64,000 bases of DNA from Alentia gelatinosa. Lineage: Eukaryota; Annelida; Polychaeta; Phyllodocida; Polynoidae. Position numbers and translations under genes: made by a program. The notes below the pieces were generated by a model, which saw only the letters and a program-made list of their open reading frames with translations, had not been told where the DNA came from and did no database searches. The DNA is taken from NCBI GenBank assembly GCA_950022655.1, contig OX465579.1, positions 81,614,515-81,678,514 on the forward strand. Direction: 5' to 3'. Shown here one piece after another: positions 1 to 9,082 of this stretch. How positions within the stretch are numbered: position 1 is the first letter of the stretch; each line of letters starts with the position of its first letter.

Positions 1-1
1 C

Positions 2-157
2 ATTCAACTGGTAGCCTCTTATATTAGATCTGATGACAATATTTTGGCAGATTACTTATCCCGTATCACTTATAATGGTTATTTCGGTAAATGTATTAAA
101 GTATTGGTGGATAATGGTATGTGTTGTTCTGTTGATCTTCAGGTTCTGGACTATTAG
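2..157 (+). pseudogene. C-terminal end of a DIRS-like RT/RNase H polyprotein (partial)
   Basis: The frame starting at base 2 is open to a TAG at 155-157. It contains a SYIRSDDNILADYLSR-type string, the usual RNase H C-terminal signature (N-x-L-A-D-x-L-S-R) of DIRS/Ngaro and Gypsy polyproteins. The gene starts left of the window. The tyrosine recombinase frame begins 30 bases further on, which fits the RT-RNase H-recombinase order of DIRS-like elements. Nothing more can be said of the missing N-terminus. Confidence 0.65.
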
Positions 158-186
158 ACCTTCAGTTCCAATCAGAGGTTTTTCTC

Positions 187-781
187 ATGTCAGGTATTTC
201 AACAAATACAGCTAAGTCTAGGTCAAATCAACTCAACAAGTATCTTTCGTTTTGTTCAAGTTTTGATCTGGTTCCGTTTCCTTGTACGGCCTATCAAGCT
301 GGAATTTACTCGGTTCATTTGTCTTCTACACTTTCTGCTAGTTCGGTCAAAAACTATTTGTCGGGGGTTTGGTTTTATCAAAAACTCCGTGGGTTTGAGG
401 ATTTTTCTTCGGATTATAGGTTGAAGCTTATTCTGAAAGGTATAACCAAGTTGAAGGGTTCTCAGGTATCTCCTAGGCATTCGTTGTCTCAATGGGATCT
501 ACTTCGGATTTTTTCTAAATTGTCTTTAGATGATAATTCGGATTTGGTTTTTTGGTTGGCTATTATCACTGGGTTTCGGGCACTTCTTCGTAAGTGCCAC
601 TTTACTCTTTCTGATCATACTCTAAGGGTCAGGGATTTTGTTTTTGCAAGTGATCACTTGGAAATCAGGGTTCGTTCCTCGAAGACTGACCAGTTAGGTC
701 AAAAACCACACTCTATATATTTGGGTATTCTGGAAAGTTCCCCGTTCTGTGATTTTTCGATGGCTAAGAAGGTTATTTTGT
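187..781 (+). pseudogene. DIRS-like tyrosine recombinase, N-terminal half, cut by PLE1
   Basis: About 198 residues of a tyrosine recombinase: a SAM-like N-terminal region (residues 1-100, NYLSGV-type core-binding motif) followed by the start of the catalytic domain with ITGFRALLRKCH, which carries the first catalytic arginine. The frame breaks at base 781, where PLE1 is inserted, and resumes after 6609 with the HxxR and tyrosine motifs. Such recombinases integrate circular cDNA of DIRS/Ngaro retrotransposons without an integrase. The copy was probably intact or nearly so when PLE1 landed, since both halves align as one protein apart from a frameshift near 6665. Confidence 0.8.
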
Positions 782-908
782 ATTTCCAAATTTTCCAGGT
801 CACCGGGTAGTAGATAAAGATCTACAGTGTTGGTGTTTGAAAATTTTTTCAAACACCAACACTGTAGATCTTTATCTACTACCCGGTGACCTGGAAAATT
901 TGGAAATA
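781..908. repeat. 128-bp perfect palindrome at PLE1 left end
   Basis: Arms 781-840 and 849-908 are exact reverse complements (60 bp each) around the 8-base loop AAATTTTT. The right arm is the start of the left pseudo-LTR. Inverted 5' tails of this kind are a known by-product of Penelope target-primed insertion. Confidence 0.95.
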
Positions 909-1420
909 CAATTTCACATCTCTCGCAGTCCAGATTGCAAGCCTGACCAGGTAAACAAACAGTCACAGGGCTGACTGAGGGGGTAGGGAACCAGACCCAT
1001 ACACCCCCTCCACACACAGAACTGTCAGACAAGCCACAGGCTGACAAAACAATAAACATACACATATGTGAAAACTCTCACCCTGCAATGCAGACAGAAA
1101 TGTATCTGATGAGCCAGACGATGGCGAAACTGCACACATATAATCATGTTTTGGAGGAAAGCCAAGTAAACAGGAAGACCACCATGACAGTGGACCAAGG
1201 GCAAGGCCGTTTGGAGAGAACACACCCCTCTAAACAACCAACCACAACTCCAAAACAACAGTGTTTACATGTTACCACAGACAACCACGGTTCCACCCAA
1301 TGAGAGGAGTGCAGAACCGGAAATCAGCGGAAAATGCGCGAAATTCTGTGGTTCAAATACCTTACCTGGTCAGTAGTGCAGTCATACCTCGGTCTCTCAA
1401 CACGCCTCGTTCCCTGATAT
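840..1420 (+). repeat. PLE1 left pseudo-LTR
   Basis: 581 bp repeated at 6013-6593 with three mismatches. Holds the hammerhead-like core at 1106-1130, a CACCC-rich stretch and a CCAAT box (CACCCAATGAG, about 1296). No convincing TATA box is seen. Confidence 0.92.
1106..1130 (+). ncRNA. Hammerhead ribozyme-like core, left pLTR of PLE1
   Basis: CTGATGAG, then a short stem II (CCA/TGG) closed by a GACGA loop, then CGAAAC: the invariant catalytic strands of a hammerhead ribozyme in correct order and spacing. Penelope-like elements are known to carry minimal type I hammerheads in their pseudo-LTRs. I could not place stem III and the cleavage site with certainty; TGCAG before and CTGCA after the core is one candidate pairing. 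Confidence 0.7.
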
Positions 1421-1617
1421 TCTATCTTCTTTTTGTTGAGACCAGTCCACTGTACCATACGCTAGATCCGTGTGACTTTACTGTTCCTAGAACGTGAAGA
1501 CTCGCTCGATCTGCTTTATTTCCCACCATAAGTTGGGGGAACATCCAGGACTCGAGATCACGACTATAGTCTTTCTCGTTGTCCGCTTTTCCAATCTGTA
1601 CAAGACAGGATACTACG

Positions 1618-3522
1618 ATGTCAACTAATCCGGAGGGATCGACATCGGAAGCATCGGCAGCTCCGACCGCCATGCAAACTCAACCAACGCCAGCGATGGC
1701 GGAAACCTCGGGAGAACGCCAGCCGTCAACCCCGAGCACCAAAGGCACGAAGCGAAAGTTCTCGTGGACGGCGGAACCGGAGGAAACAGACGATACTCCA
1801 AACCCGCCGACAAATGTAAGTACTCTGTTTTTCAAACGCATCAAATGCAATAAACAACTCAAACTGAGCGAATGCTTCACTCCCAATCGTGACCGCACGC
1901 TGGTACCGCACGTCCACCAGTTGAACGTTGTAACACATAGCGGCGGCGCCGTGAACAAGCGCGCACATACAAACGGAGTTAGCGACAGCTGTAATTTGCG
2001 CATTCTGTTCGAACTCGCAACGGAATGTACGAATACTGAGCCTTTAACCAATGATAAATCCGCTAAAGCCATTGCACGGCCTAATTCGGATATTTGCGAA
2101 TATGGGGCGGATTATTCACGTGGTTCTTCACGTGTTTCTCCGTGTCGCTTCGACAAATACGAAAACGCCGGCAACCGCTCCGCGGAATCCAAGATGGCGC
2201 CACCCACGCCGACCACGGCGGGCGCCATGCACGAACCGGCTAACATCGATAGTGCAGTTGCTTCTCCTGTTCGTGATCATAAAAGCAAACGTGATTCAAA
2301 TGAACCACGTGAACTTTCCCATGTTTTTCGAAAATGTGAGACAGAACTTGTACAAAATCGAAATGTCTTGGTCAAATCCAAGATGGCGGCCCCCACGCCA
2401 CCATCGGAGGAGCCCACTGACACTGTACAGCCGGAATGTAGTTTGTTTTCAAGAGACACTGACATTCCAGTACACTCCCCGGAGCTCATTGAACTTTCTG
2501 ACATTAATGAATCTTCCCCCCATAAACATTTACAGACTGTAAATATTAGTGTGAACTCAGAAGAAAAATCAGAAAGTAAATCAACAACTGTCCCTAAAGA
2601 CAAGATGGCTGCCTCCAACAGAGAGGGAGCCCCCTTTGCTCATGACAATGGAGAACCACCCAGTTTCTTCCCCCAAAACAATGGGGCTGAAAGACTGAGA
2701 AAAATTAAAACTCCGAAATTTGATTTCCCGAAAAATGTTTGTCGAAACACTGTCACTGATGAAACTTTTTCTGTCTCTTCCAAACAGGTGACGGATGACA
2801 ACCGGCTCCCGGAAACGGTATGGCCGGTCTTCAAGCATGCGCGAATCGCCACACTGGAGGCGATGCGCCTGGAGATGAGGGCCGAATGGGTTGATGAGGC
2901 CCTGGACGGAGCGTTCGTGGAACCATGGTGCTACGGATTGGAGAAACTTCCGAGAAGCTTCAACGGCACCACTCTGTCCAAAAGGATAGTACAAATCCGC
3001 AAAGAGGCCGCACACGCTATCATGTTAGAAACAGCGAAGTACAACAGGGAGACCGCAGCCAAGCACAGAGTGACTGCGAGTGGGTATCGCCATAGGGTGA
3101 ATACCATGCTAAGGGAACAAGACCTCCCGAACATTGCAGACAAACACATCGCTAATGCAGAAGTGAGTCTGAATAACCTTGTTGCAAGCGAAGAGAAAAA
3201 GGAGAAATCCTCGCTGAACGCTAAAAGCAAAAAGATGGCGGGCAACCGGGTACGTGAGAACGACATCCTCGACCCTGCCACCTGCCTAGCCACGCAGTTC
3301 TACCGTAAACAACAGGCTAAAACCGAACAAGAGAACGCACCACCGACGCGCCCTCACCAGCAGGGTACCTCAGCCGGTGGAGGTGTACTGGACCGTGTCC
3401 GTCCACAAGACAACAACCCAGATTTTTCGGGGCGCGGGCAACGCGGCTACTACCAGCCCCGCGGGCGCGGCCCAGCGCGCCGAGGGGGCAGACGACAATA
3501 CAGAAGCCGCCCACGATACTAG
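1618..3522 (+). CDS. PLE1 ORF1 (spliced; Arg/Gly-rich C-terminus)
   Basis: ATG at 1618 opens a frame to TAG at 3520-3522. A consensus intron (GTAAGT at 1816, pyrimidine-rich CAG ending 2787) would remove 972 bases in phase 0, leaving exons 1618-1815 and 2788-3522, a 310-residue product. The intron also stays open, so an unspliced 634-residue form is possible. Exon 2 shares the VEPWxxGLxxxP block with PLE2 ORF1 and is alanine/arginine-rich. The end (about 3420-3515) is an RG-rich tail that may bind RNA. ORF1 function in Penelope-like elements is unknown; an RNA-binding role is inference. The RT frame overlaps it at -1. Confidence 0.8.
   Translation: MSTNPEGSTSEASAAPTAMQTQPTPAMAETSGERQPSTPSTKGTKRKFSWTAEPEETDDTPNPPTNVSTLFFKRIKCNKQLKLSECFTPNRDRTLVPHVHQLNVVTHSGGAVNKRAHTNGVSDSCNLRILFELATECTNTEPLTNDKSAKAIARPNSDICEYGADYSRGSSRVSPCRFDKYENAGNRSAESKMAPPTPTTAGAMHEPANIDSAVASPVRDHKSKRDSNEPRELSHVFRKCETELVQNRNVLVKSKMAAPTPPSEEPTDTVQPECSLFSRDTDIPVHSPELIELSDINESSPHKHLQTVNISVNSEEKSESKSTTVPKDKMAASNREGAPFAHDNGEPPSFFPQNNGAERLRKIKTPKFDFPKNVCRNTVTDETFSVSSKQVTDDNRLPETVWPVFKHARIATLEAMRLEMRAEWVDEALDGAFVEPWCYGLEKLPRSFNGTTLSKRIVQIRKEAAHAIMLETAKYNRETAAKHRVTASGYRHRVNTMLREQDLPNIADKHIANAEVSLNNLVASEEKKEKSSLNAKSKKMAGNRVRENDILDPATCLATQFYRKQQAKTEQENAPPTRPHQQGTSAGGGVLDRVRPQDNNPDFSGRGQRGYYQPRGRGPARRGGRRQYRSRPRY
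1816..2787 (+). other. Predicted phase-0 intron in PLE1 ORF1
   Basis: Donor AAT|GTAAGT; acceptor TTTTCTGTCTCTTCCAAACAG|GTG. Both ends sit on codon boundaries. PLE2 has an intron of 918 bp at the equivalent position and phase. Contains three AAGATGGCKSC-like strings (about 2192, 2382, 2603) resembling YY1 sites. Confidence 0.75.
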
Positions 3523-5991
3523 AGGTGACTCTGAATTGTAAACCCACCAAGCGTGCATGTACCATCAATGAACCAGAGGCTACGGGACAAAAGAAACCCG
3601 AACCTCAGGCACCGATAAAGTCTCATGTGAATAAAGAACAGAGTTACGCTAACAAAAAAGTGTCTATGTCAAATTGTGAAATTTCAGGCCAAAAGATCAT
3701 CAACCTGTCTAACCACATCCTCACCGAGGATGAGAAATCAATACTTGGGAAAGGGTTGAAATTCTGTCCTACTCAAAACTATGTAGAGAAAGGGGAACTT
3801 AGAAAAGATCTGGATACCTTCTCAAATAGATTAAGAACAAAACAATTCATGACCAAGGTTAATGAAGAACGAGGTAAAAAAGACAAAAATCAACCACTGA
3901 AAGAAACCCTCGATAAAATAAGCCCATATGGCAATACAATAGATTTCCTCAAACTAAAGAAACAGCACCAGTGGAGACCTCCTCCAGGCTCGACTAATCT
4001 AGAAACCTTTATCAGTAACACTGAAACTGAAATAACAAAGTGCAGAATAGACAGAATCAAAAACCAAAATGTCAAAAGGTCTGAGAAAGATGCTCTTAAA
4101 AACCTTAAAAGAAACAAGGAAATAGTAATATTTCCAGCAGACAAGGGAGGAGCTATTGTAGTTCAAAACACTGTAGACTACATAGAGGAAGCACATAGAC
4201 AATTGACAGATACCACTATCTAGGAGAAACTAGACACAGATCCAACCAAAAGACACACAAAGGATGTAGAAACACTAGTAGAGGAGATGGTAGATAACGG
4301 GGACATCACCAAGAAAATGGCAAAGACCATTTTAGTATCAAAACCCAGAACACCTCAAATCTACTTTCTACCAAAGATCCATAAGAAAACTCTGCCACCC
4401 CCCGGTAGACCAATAGTGTCTGCGAACAACTGTCCAACTGAACGTATATCTGCTTTGGTTGACATATTTCTGAAACCACATGTGACAAAAATGAAATCAT
4501 ACGTAAAAGACACCACTGATTTCATAAACAAAATCGAGAAAATAGAGAATCTTGAAAAGAACAGCATCATAGGCATGATGGATGTAACATCCCTGTATAC
4601 AAATATCCCAACCGACGAGGGGATCGGAGTGATACGTGAAAAACTAGAGAGATGCAGGAACAATGTAGAAAAACCATCCATCAGTAGCATATGCAGAGTA
4701 TTGGAAACAATCTTGCAAAAACAATTTCCAATTCAATGGTACACACTACCTCCAAAAAAGTGGCACCGCAATGGGCACAAGGGTAGCACCATCTTTTGCC
4801 AACCTTTTTATGGAGAAAATAGAAACCGAGATCCTTAAGAGACCCGGGAAACAACCCACGACTTGGTACAGGTATATTGATGACATTTTCTTCATCTGGG
4901 AACATGGAGAAAATGACCTACAGGAATGGATAGAAACCACAAACAAACTACACCACAGCATAAAGTTCACAGCGGAGTGGTCGAAAGAAAAAATCAATTT
5001 CCTAGACACTTGAGTGAAAAAGGACAATGAAGGCAAACTATACACAGACCTCTATGTCAAACCAACCGATACTAACTCATATCTGAGATATGAATTGGCT
5101 CACCCCCCCAGCTGCAAAAAAAGCCTCCCAGAAAGCCAATTCTTGAGAATCAAGAGAATTAGCAAAAACCCCGAGGACTACGAGAAACACGCTGAAAAGA
5201 AAACAGCAGACTTCCTAGAAAGGGGGTACCCTCTAGAAATCATCGACAAAGCAAAAGAAAAGGTGGCACAAAAAACTAGAAAAGAACTACTAAAACCAAA
5301 ACCAAAGACTAATGTAGAAAAGGAAAGAATCTTCCTAACAACTACATTTAGACCAGGTAAAAAACATGTGCAGACAGCGGTTAAGAAAAATTGGGATCTT
5401 CTCGGTCGATCCACAACAACAAAGACCATACACCGAGCAGATCTCATGATGGGATATAGACGCCCTAAAAACGTGAGAGACCATGTGGTCAGCTCAAGGC
5501 TGAACTACAAGCCGAAAAACGAGCAAAACACGACAGAAAAAGAAGGAGACAACTCCACCAATACATGCAAAAAAACAAACTGCAAATACTGTCCCATGCT
5601 GGACCACAAAGGCACCATATCCCACAAACGCCGAAACATGGAATGCAAGAAAAACATCACATGCAATAGCTCAAATGTGATCTACTGCATAGAATGCAAA
5701 AAATGCGGCATTAGGTATGTGGGACAAACAAAACGCAAAATAAAAGAAAGAATCCGAGAACACATGTACTCAGTTAAAACCCGGAAAGATTCGGACATTG
5801 GGTACCATTTTAACACCCCATCACATGATGGGATTACGGACATGAAAGTCTACATTCTGGACTTCATCTATGATCACCCAGAGAGCGATAGAGCAAAAAC
5901 ACTCAGGAACACCATAGAACACAACTGGATCCACAGACTACAAACCGTAGCACTGTATGGACTAAACACAATGGACAACAAATATGGATGA
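3523..5991 (+). pseudogene. PLE1 ORF2: Penelope reverse transcriptase with GIY-YIG endonuclease, disrupted
   Basis: Penelope RT starting from an INLSNHILT-type N-terminal block (about 3695). Domains in order: PADKGGA block near 4135, FLPKIHK near 4370, GxPG region, SLYTNIP near 4590, GTRVAPSFANLFM near 4770, catalytic YIDDIFFIW near 4875, a CxxxxCxxC zinc motif near 5570, and GIY-YIG endonuclease (VIYCIECKKCGIRYVGQTKR) near 5680-5990. Breaks: TAG at about 4221, a frameshift near 4750 and TGA at about 5011. The first in-frame ATG is at 3666, but the frame is open well upstream, overlapping ORF1. RT copies element RNA and the endonuclease nicks the target; this copy cannot make one full product. 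Confidence 0.9.
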
Positions 5992-6012
5992 GAGAGCCAA
6001 AAAGCCACGTCA

Positions 6013-6593
6013 AAAATTTTTTCAAACACCAACACTGTAGATCTTTATCTACTACCCGGTGACCTGGAAAATTTGGAAATACAATTTCACATCTCTCGCA
6101 GTCCAGATTGCAAGCCTGACCAGGTAAACAAACAGTCACAGGGCTGACTGAGGGGGTAGGGAACCAGACCCATACACCCCCTCCACACACAGAACTGTCA
6201 GACAAGCCACAGGCTGACAAAACAATAAACATACACATATGTGAAAACTCTCACCCTGCAATGCAGACCGAAATGTATCTGATGAGCCAGACGATGGCGA
6301 AACTGCACACATATAATCATGTTTTGGAGGAAAGCCCAGTAAACAGGAAGACCACCATGACAGTGGACCAAGGGCAAGGCCGTTTGGAGAGAACACACCC
6401 CTCTAAACAACCAACCACAACTCCAAAACAACAGTGTTTACATGTTACCACAGACAACCACGGTTCCACCCAATGAGAGGAGTGCAGAACCGGAAATCAG
6501 CGGAAAATGCGCGAAATTCTGTGGTTCAAATACCTTACCTGGTCAGTAGTGCAGTCATACCTCGGTCTCTCAACATGCCTCGTTCCCTGATAT
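6013..6593 (+). repeat. PLE1 right pseudo-LTR
   Basis: Near-identical copy of 840-1420, offset 5,173 bp, ending exactly at the target duplication. Confidence 0.92.
6279..6303 (+). ncRNA. Hammerhead ribozyme-like core, right pLTR of PLE1
   Basis: Same core as at 1106-1130, fully conserved in the second pseudo-LTR. The only nearby difference is an A to C change about 10 bases upstream. Confidence 0.7.
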
Positions 6594-6608
6594 AAGAAGG
6601 TTATTTTG

Positions 6609-6913
6609 TCCAATAATCTTTCTTCTGAGGATTTTTTATTCTCGTTTAGGTCCTCTTCAACTCTGGTAGTTTACCTTATCCATTTTTCAACCATAGATTA
6701 AAGCATATTTGTGGTTTGGTAGGTATTTCCCCAGTCTCAGTTAGTTCTCATTCTCTAAGGCATGGTGGGGCATCCTTTTTGGAATCTGTGGGTATTCCAA
6801 CTAGTACTATTATGAAGCGGGGTAATTGGTCCTCCAACGCAGTATTCACGTATCTCAATCAATCGGTGGAATCACAGGTTAAATCGGACCTAAAAGTTCT
6901 AAAAAGTATGTGA
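6609..6913 (+). pseudogene. DIRS-like tyrosine recombinase, C-terminal half
   Basis: Continuation of the recombinase broken at 781. After a short stretch in one frame (SNNLSSEDFLFSFRSSSTL) the reading shifts by one base near 6665, then continues to a TGA at 6911-6913. The catalytic motif SHSLRHGG (H-x-x-R) and the downstream W and nucleophile tyrosine in VFTYLNQ are present, so all visible catalytic residues of the family survive across both halves. The 17-bp duplication at 765-781 and 6593-6609 marks the PLE1 target. Confidence 0.8.
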
Positions 6914-6936
6914 TTGTGTCTTTGGCAGGGTTGTTG

Positions 6937-7041
6937 GCCGTATTTAATTATTTATTCCTGCCAAATTCCACTGTTATTGTTGTTATTTATTAATTAATAT
7001 ATATTACTATATTTCTAGTTCTCCTAGGACGAATATCATAT
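6937..7041 (+). repeat. DIRS-like 3' direct repeat, copy 1
   Basis: A 105-bp segment starting GCCGTATTTAATTA and ending GACGAATATCATAT recurs almost exactly at 7315-7419, 378 bp downstream. It begins about 25 bases after the recombinase stop. Repeats offset like this downstream of a recombinase are typical of the split direct repeats of Ngaro/PAT-type DIRS elements; the partner repeat expected at the 5' end would lie outside the window. Confidence 0.75.
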
Positions 7042-7314
7042 GTCTATATATTTCAATATATTAATATATGTGAGGACGCAAGACAACACTACGCTACTCA
7101 CCAAGTAACGGTAGCTATGTTAATCCACGTCACGCTTTTGTTTCGTCACATATCTTAGCAACCGCGCGGTCGTTGGATGCGTGACGTAGTCTTCTATTAA
7201 TATAAACGGTTAATCCGCCTTTGATCTCGCGTAGATCAGCTGTGTTAAAAAACTTACCTTAGTTTACCTATTATCTAGATGTCTAGGCTGGGTTGTTCCC
7301 AATGTATCAATAAA
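7042..7314. other. Spacer between DIRS-like direct repeats
   Basis: Non-coding. Contains CpG-rich sequence with GTCACGCTTTTGTTTCGTCAC and a TATAAA-like string near 7200, possibly the promoter part of a terminal repeat. No gene seen. Confidence 0.4.
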
Positions 7315-7412
7315 GCCGTATTTAATTATTTATTCCTGCCAAATTCCACTGTTATTGTTGTTATTTATTAATTAATATATATTACTATATTTCTAGTTCT
7401 CCTAGGACGAAT

Positions 7413-7419
<7 letters not shown>
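7315..7419 (+). repeat. DIRS-like 3' direct repeat, copy 2
   Basis: Second copy of the 105-bp repeat at 6937-7041. It runs straight into an (AT)n microsatellite at its 3' edge, which probably hides the true element end. Confidence 0.75.

Positions 7420-7460
<41 letters not shown>
7419..7460. repeat. (AT)n microsatellite
   Basis: About 20 AT units directly at the end of the second DIRS-like direct repeat. Confidence 0.95.
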
Positions 7461-7462
<2 letters not shown>

Positions 7463-7936
7463 CCCCTGGAGATAAGATAAGCAACCCTTGCCCCTAGTGC
7501 CCAATATAAATCCCTGCTCAAATAATACAAAAAAATCACTCCCTCCCCCAATACAAAAGCACCTGAAAAATTGCACTTATAAATCCCCCCACCCCACTTT
7601 CACCTATCCCCCACCCCCACTCACCCCCCTCTAAGCCCCCCCCCCCCCCCCTCCGATGCAAAACACACGTTTTGTGTCCAAAGTACAGGGCCTCGACGAC
7701 TTTGTTTTCACAGAATCGCCGCCTATGTAGACTACTATTTCAAACCGGCTTAAAATAGTCGCCAGGGCCAGAGCTTGTCTAATAGGCATGAGGTGGTGCT
7801 TTATTGCGTAATCAGACGATCTGCAGTCTCCACGCTCTTGGCATTTACATTAGACGATTTCTAGCTTTTTACTGCTGAAAGTCGTCAGGTTCAAGAATTG
7901 CCGCCTATAATCGTCTAGCGTAAACGCCGGGTAAAA
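7461..7936. other. Non-coding, C-rich tract
   Basis: No gene seen. Contains a poly-C run near 7636-7651 and a CCCCACCCC-rich stretch (7590-7650). Confidence 0.6.
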
Positions 7937-8470
7937 TGGGATTCACACGGTGGGATCCATGTACCTCACAAAGTGTTTGTCTGAGACAAATCCTGTTGAG
8001 ATTTGGTACTGGAACACAATCTCCTCGTGTGAATGACAAGGCTCCATTTTGCTGAGACAACTTTTTTCCCTTGCAATTGTCAGCGACAATCACCCGTAAC
8101 AAGGAACAGAATCTCATGAGATTTTGACTTTAAACATGTTTAAAATCCATAGGGGCATTTTGGTGAGACAAATGGACCTGCTGCGACCATGTACCTGCCC
8201 TAGCCAATAGGAGTCCAGCAAGCATAATTACATGTTTGTAACACCCTTCACATCAAGGGTAATTGAGTCCCAAGGTGAGTGGTCATTGTGACTATGTCTG
8301 AGATTATGTACCAGGTGTGTCCTCCCATGTGAATCAAATTCGCCATTTTTCCTTGAGACTGATAAAAGTACTTAGCCATGAGAATTTTTTACCAAACGAG
8401 AATTGTCTGAGACTAGAGAAAAGGTGTGAAGTACACCAGTCTCAGGTACATGAGTCTCGTGTGAATCCCA
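7937..8470. mobile_element. Non-autonomous TIR element (MITE-like), about 534 bp
   Basis: The left end TGGGATTCACACGGTGGGAT and the right end, read in reverse complement (TGGGATTCACACGAGACTCATG), are inverted repeats, with a GTACCT block about 25-30 bases in on each side. Internal GTCTGAGAC/GAGAC motifs recur. No ORF and no clear target duplication, so the superfamily is not assigned. Confidence 0.6.
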
Positions 8471-8814
8471 CTCCAGAAGGATCAGGACAATGATATGCGA
8501 GGGTGTGATTGATTTTCAGCCGACCAGCTGACGACGCTGTGAGCTTTCCCAGGGTCCGCGTTAACCGTTCGCGATACCCGCGATGTGCTGACACAGCGAA
8601 AATTCAGACAGTTTGGGTACTCTGGGCGGAATCCTAGCACCAGAGCTTGATATATACATTCATAACATCAAGCCATATCTTTGTTTACCTTGATTGTTCG
8701 GTTAACCGCAGTATTCCGCTGTTATTTGATGAGCATTCCCATACAAGTCCCAACATGGTGGCACACTTCTCCACTCGATTACCTGGTTTTGTGCTGTTGG
8801 AGCGGGGTAGTGTG

Positions 8815-8887
8815 TGGAGACGCCCCCGAATGTCTGACAACCTTGGTATTACAAGTCCAGTGCTCTTTACCACTGAGCTAACTCCCC
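8815..8887 (-). other. tRNA-like sequence, probable SINE head or tRNA pseudogene (Thr-like)
   Basis: The reverse strand reads GGGGAGTTAGCTCAGTGG then TAAAGAGC, an acceptor-like end, a good box A (TAGCTCAGTGG) and a D-arm, followed by an anticodon-type loop CTTGTAA (anticodon TGT). The T-arm is degraded (GGTTGTCAGACATTC instead of GGTTCGA) and the acceptor stem does not close, so this is not a functional tRNA. A tRNA-derived SINE head is the likeliest alternative. Confidence 0.5.
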
Positions 8888-9082
8888 ACCCTGGTCACTT
8901 TTGTTATGCTTGCGTGCAAGCATATCTGGTCTGCACCACAAGGAGTCTGCTGACCTTCTGCTCTGTCTATTTTGGTGGATCACCCACTTAACCCTTTCCC
9001 TGCAGCACCCTTCCCCTGCTCGGCGTTTCACGGCAGGCATTATCTGCCCAAATGACCCTGCTACAGCAGGTACCTTTTTTTT

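Larger units (their letters stand above)
782..6592 (+). mobile_element. Penelope-like element PLE1 (pLTR-ORF1-ORF2-pLTR)
   Basis: A complete insertion with the classic Penelope layout: an inverted fragment at the left end (782-840), a 581-bp pseudo-LTR (840-1420), ORF1 with an intron, an RT and GIY-YIG ORF2, and a second pseudo-LTR (6013-6593). It is flanked by a 17-bp target duplication, TAAGAAGGTTATTTTGT, at 765-781 and 6593-6609. The two pseudo-LTRs differ at only three bases that I can see (near 1096, 1164 and 1402 in the left copy), so the insertion is young, although ORF2 already has two stops and a frameshift. It splits the DIRS-like recombinase. Confidence 0.93.

Noticed and set aside
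8815..8887. Functional tRNA-Thr gene on the minus strand
   Set aside because: Box A and anticodon loop are good, but the T-arm and acceptor stem do not pair.
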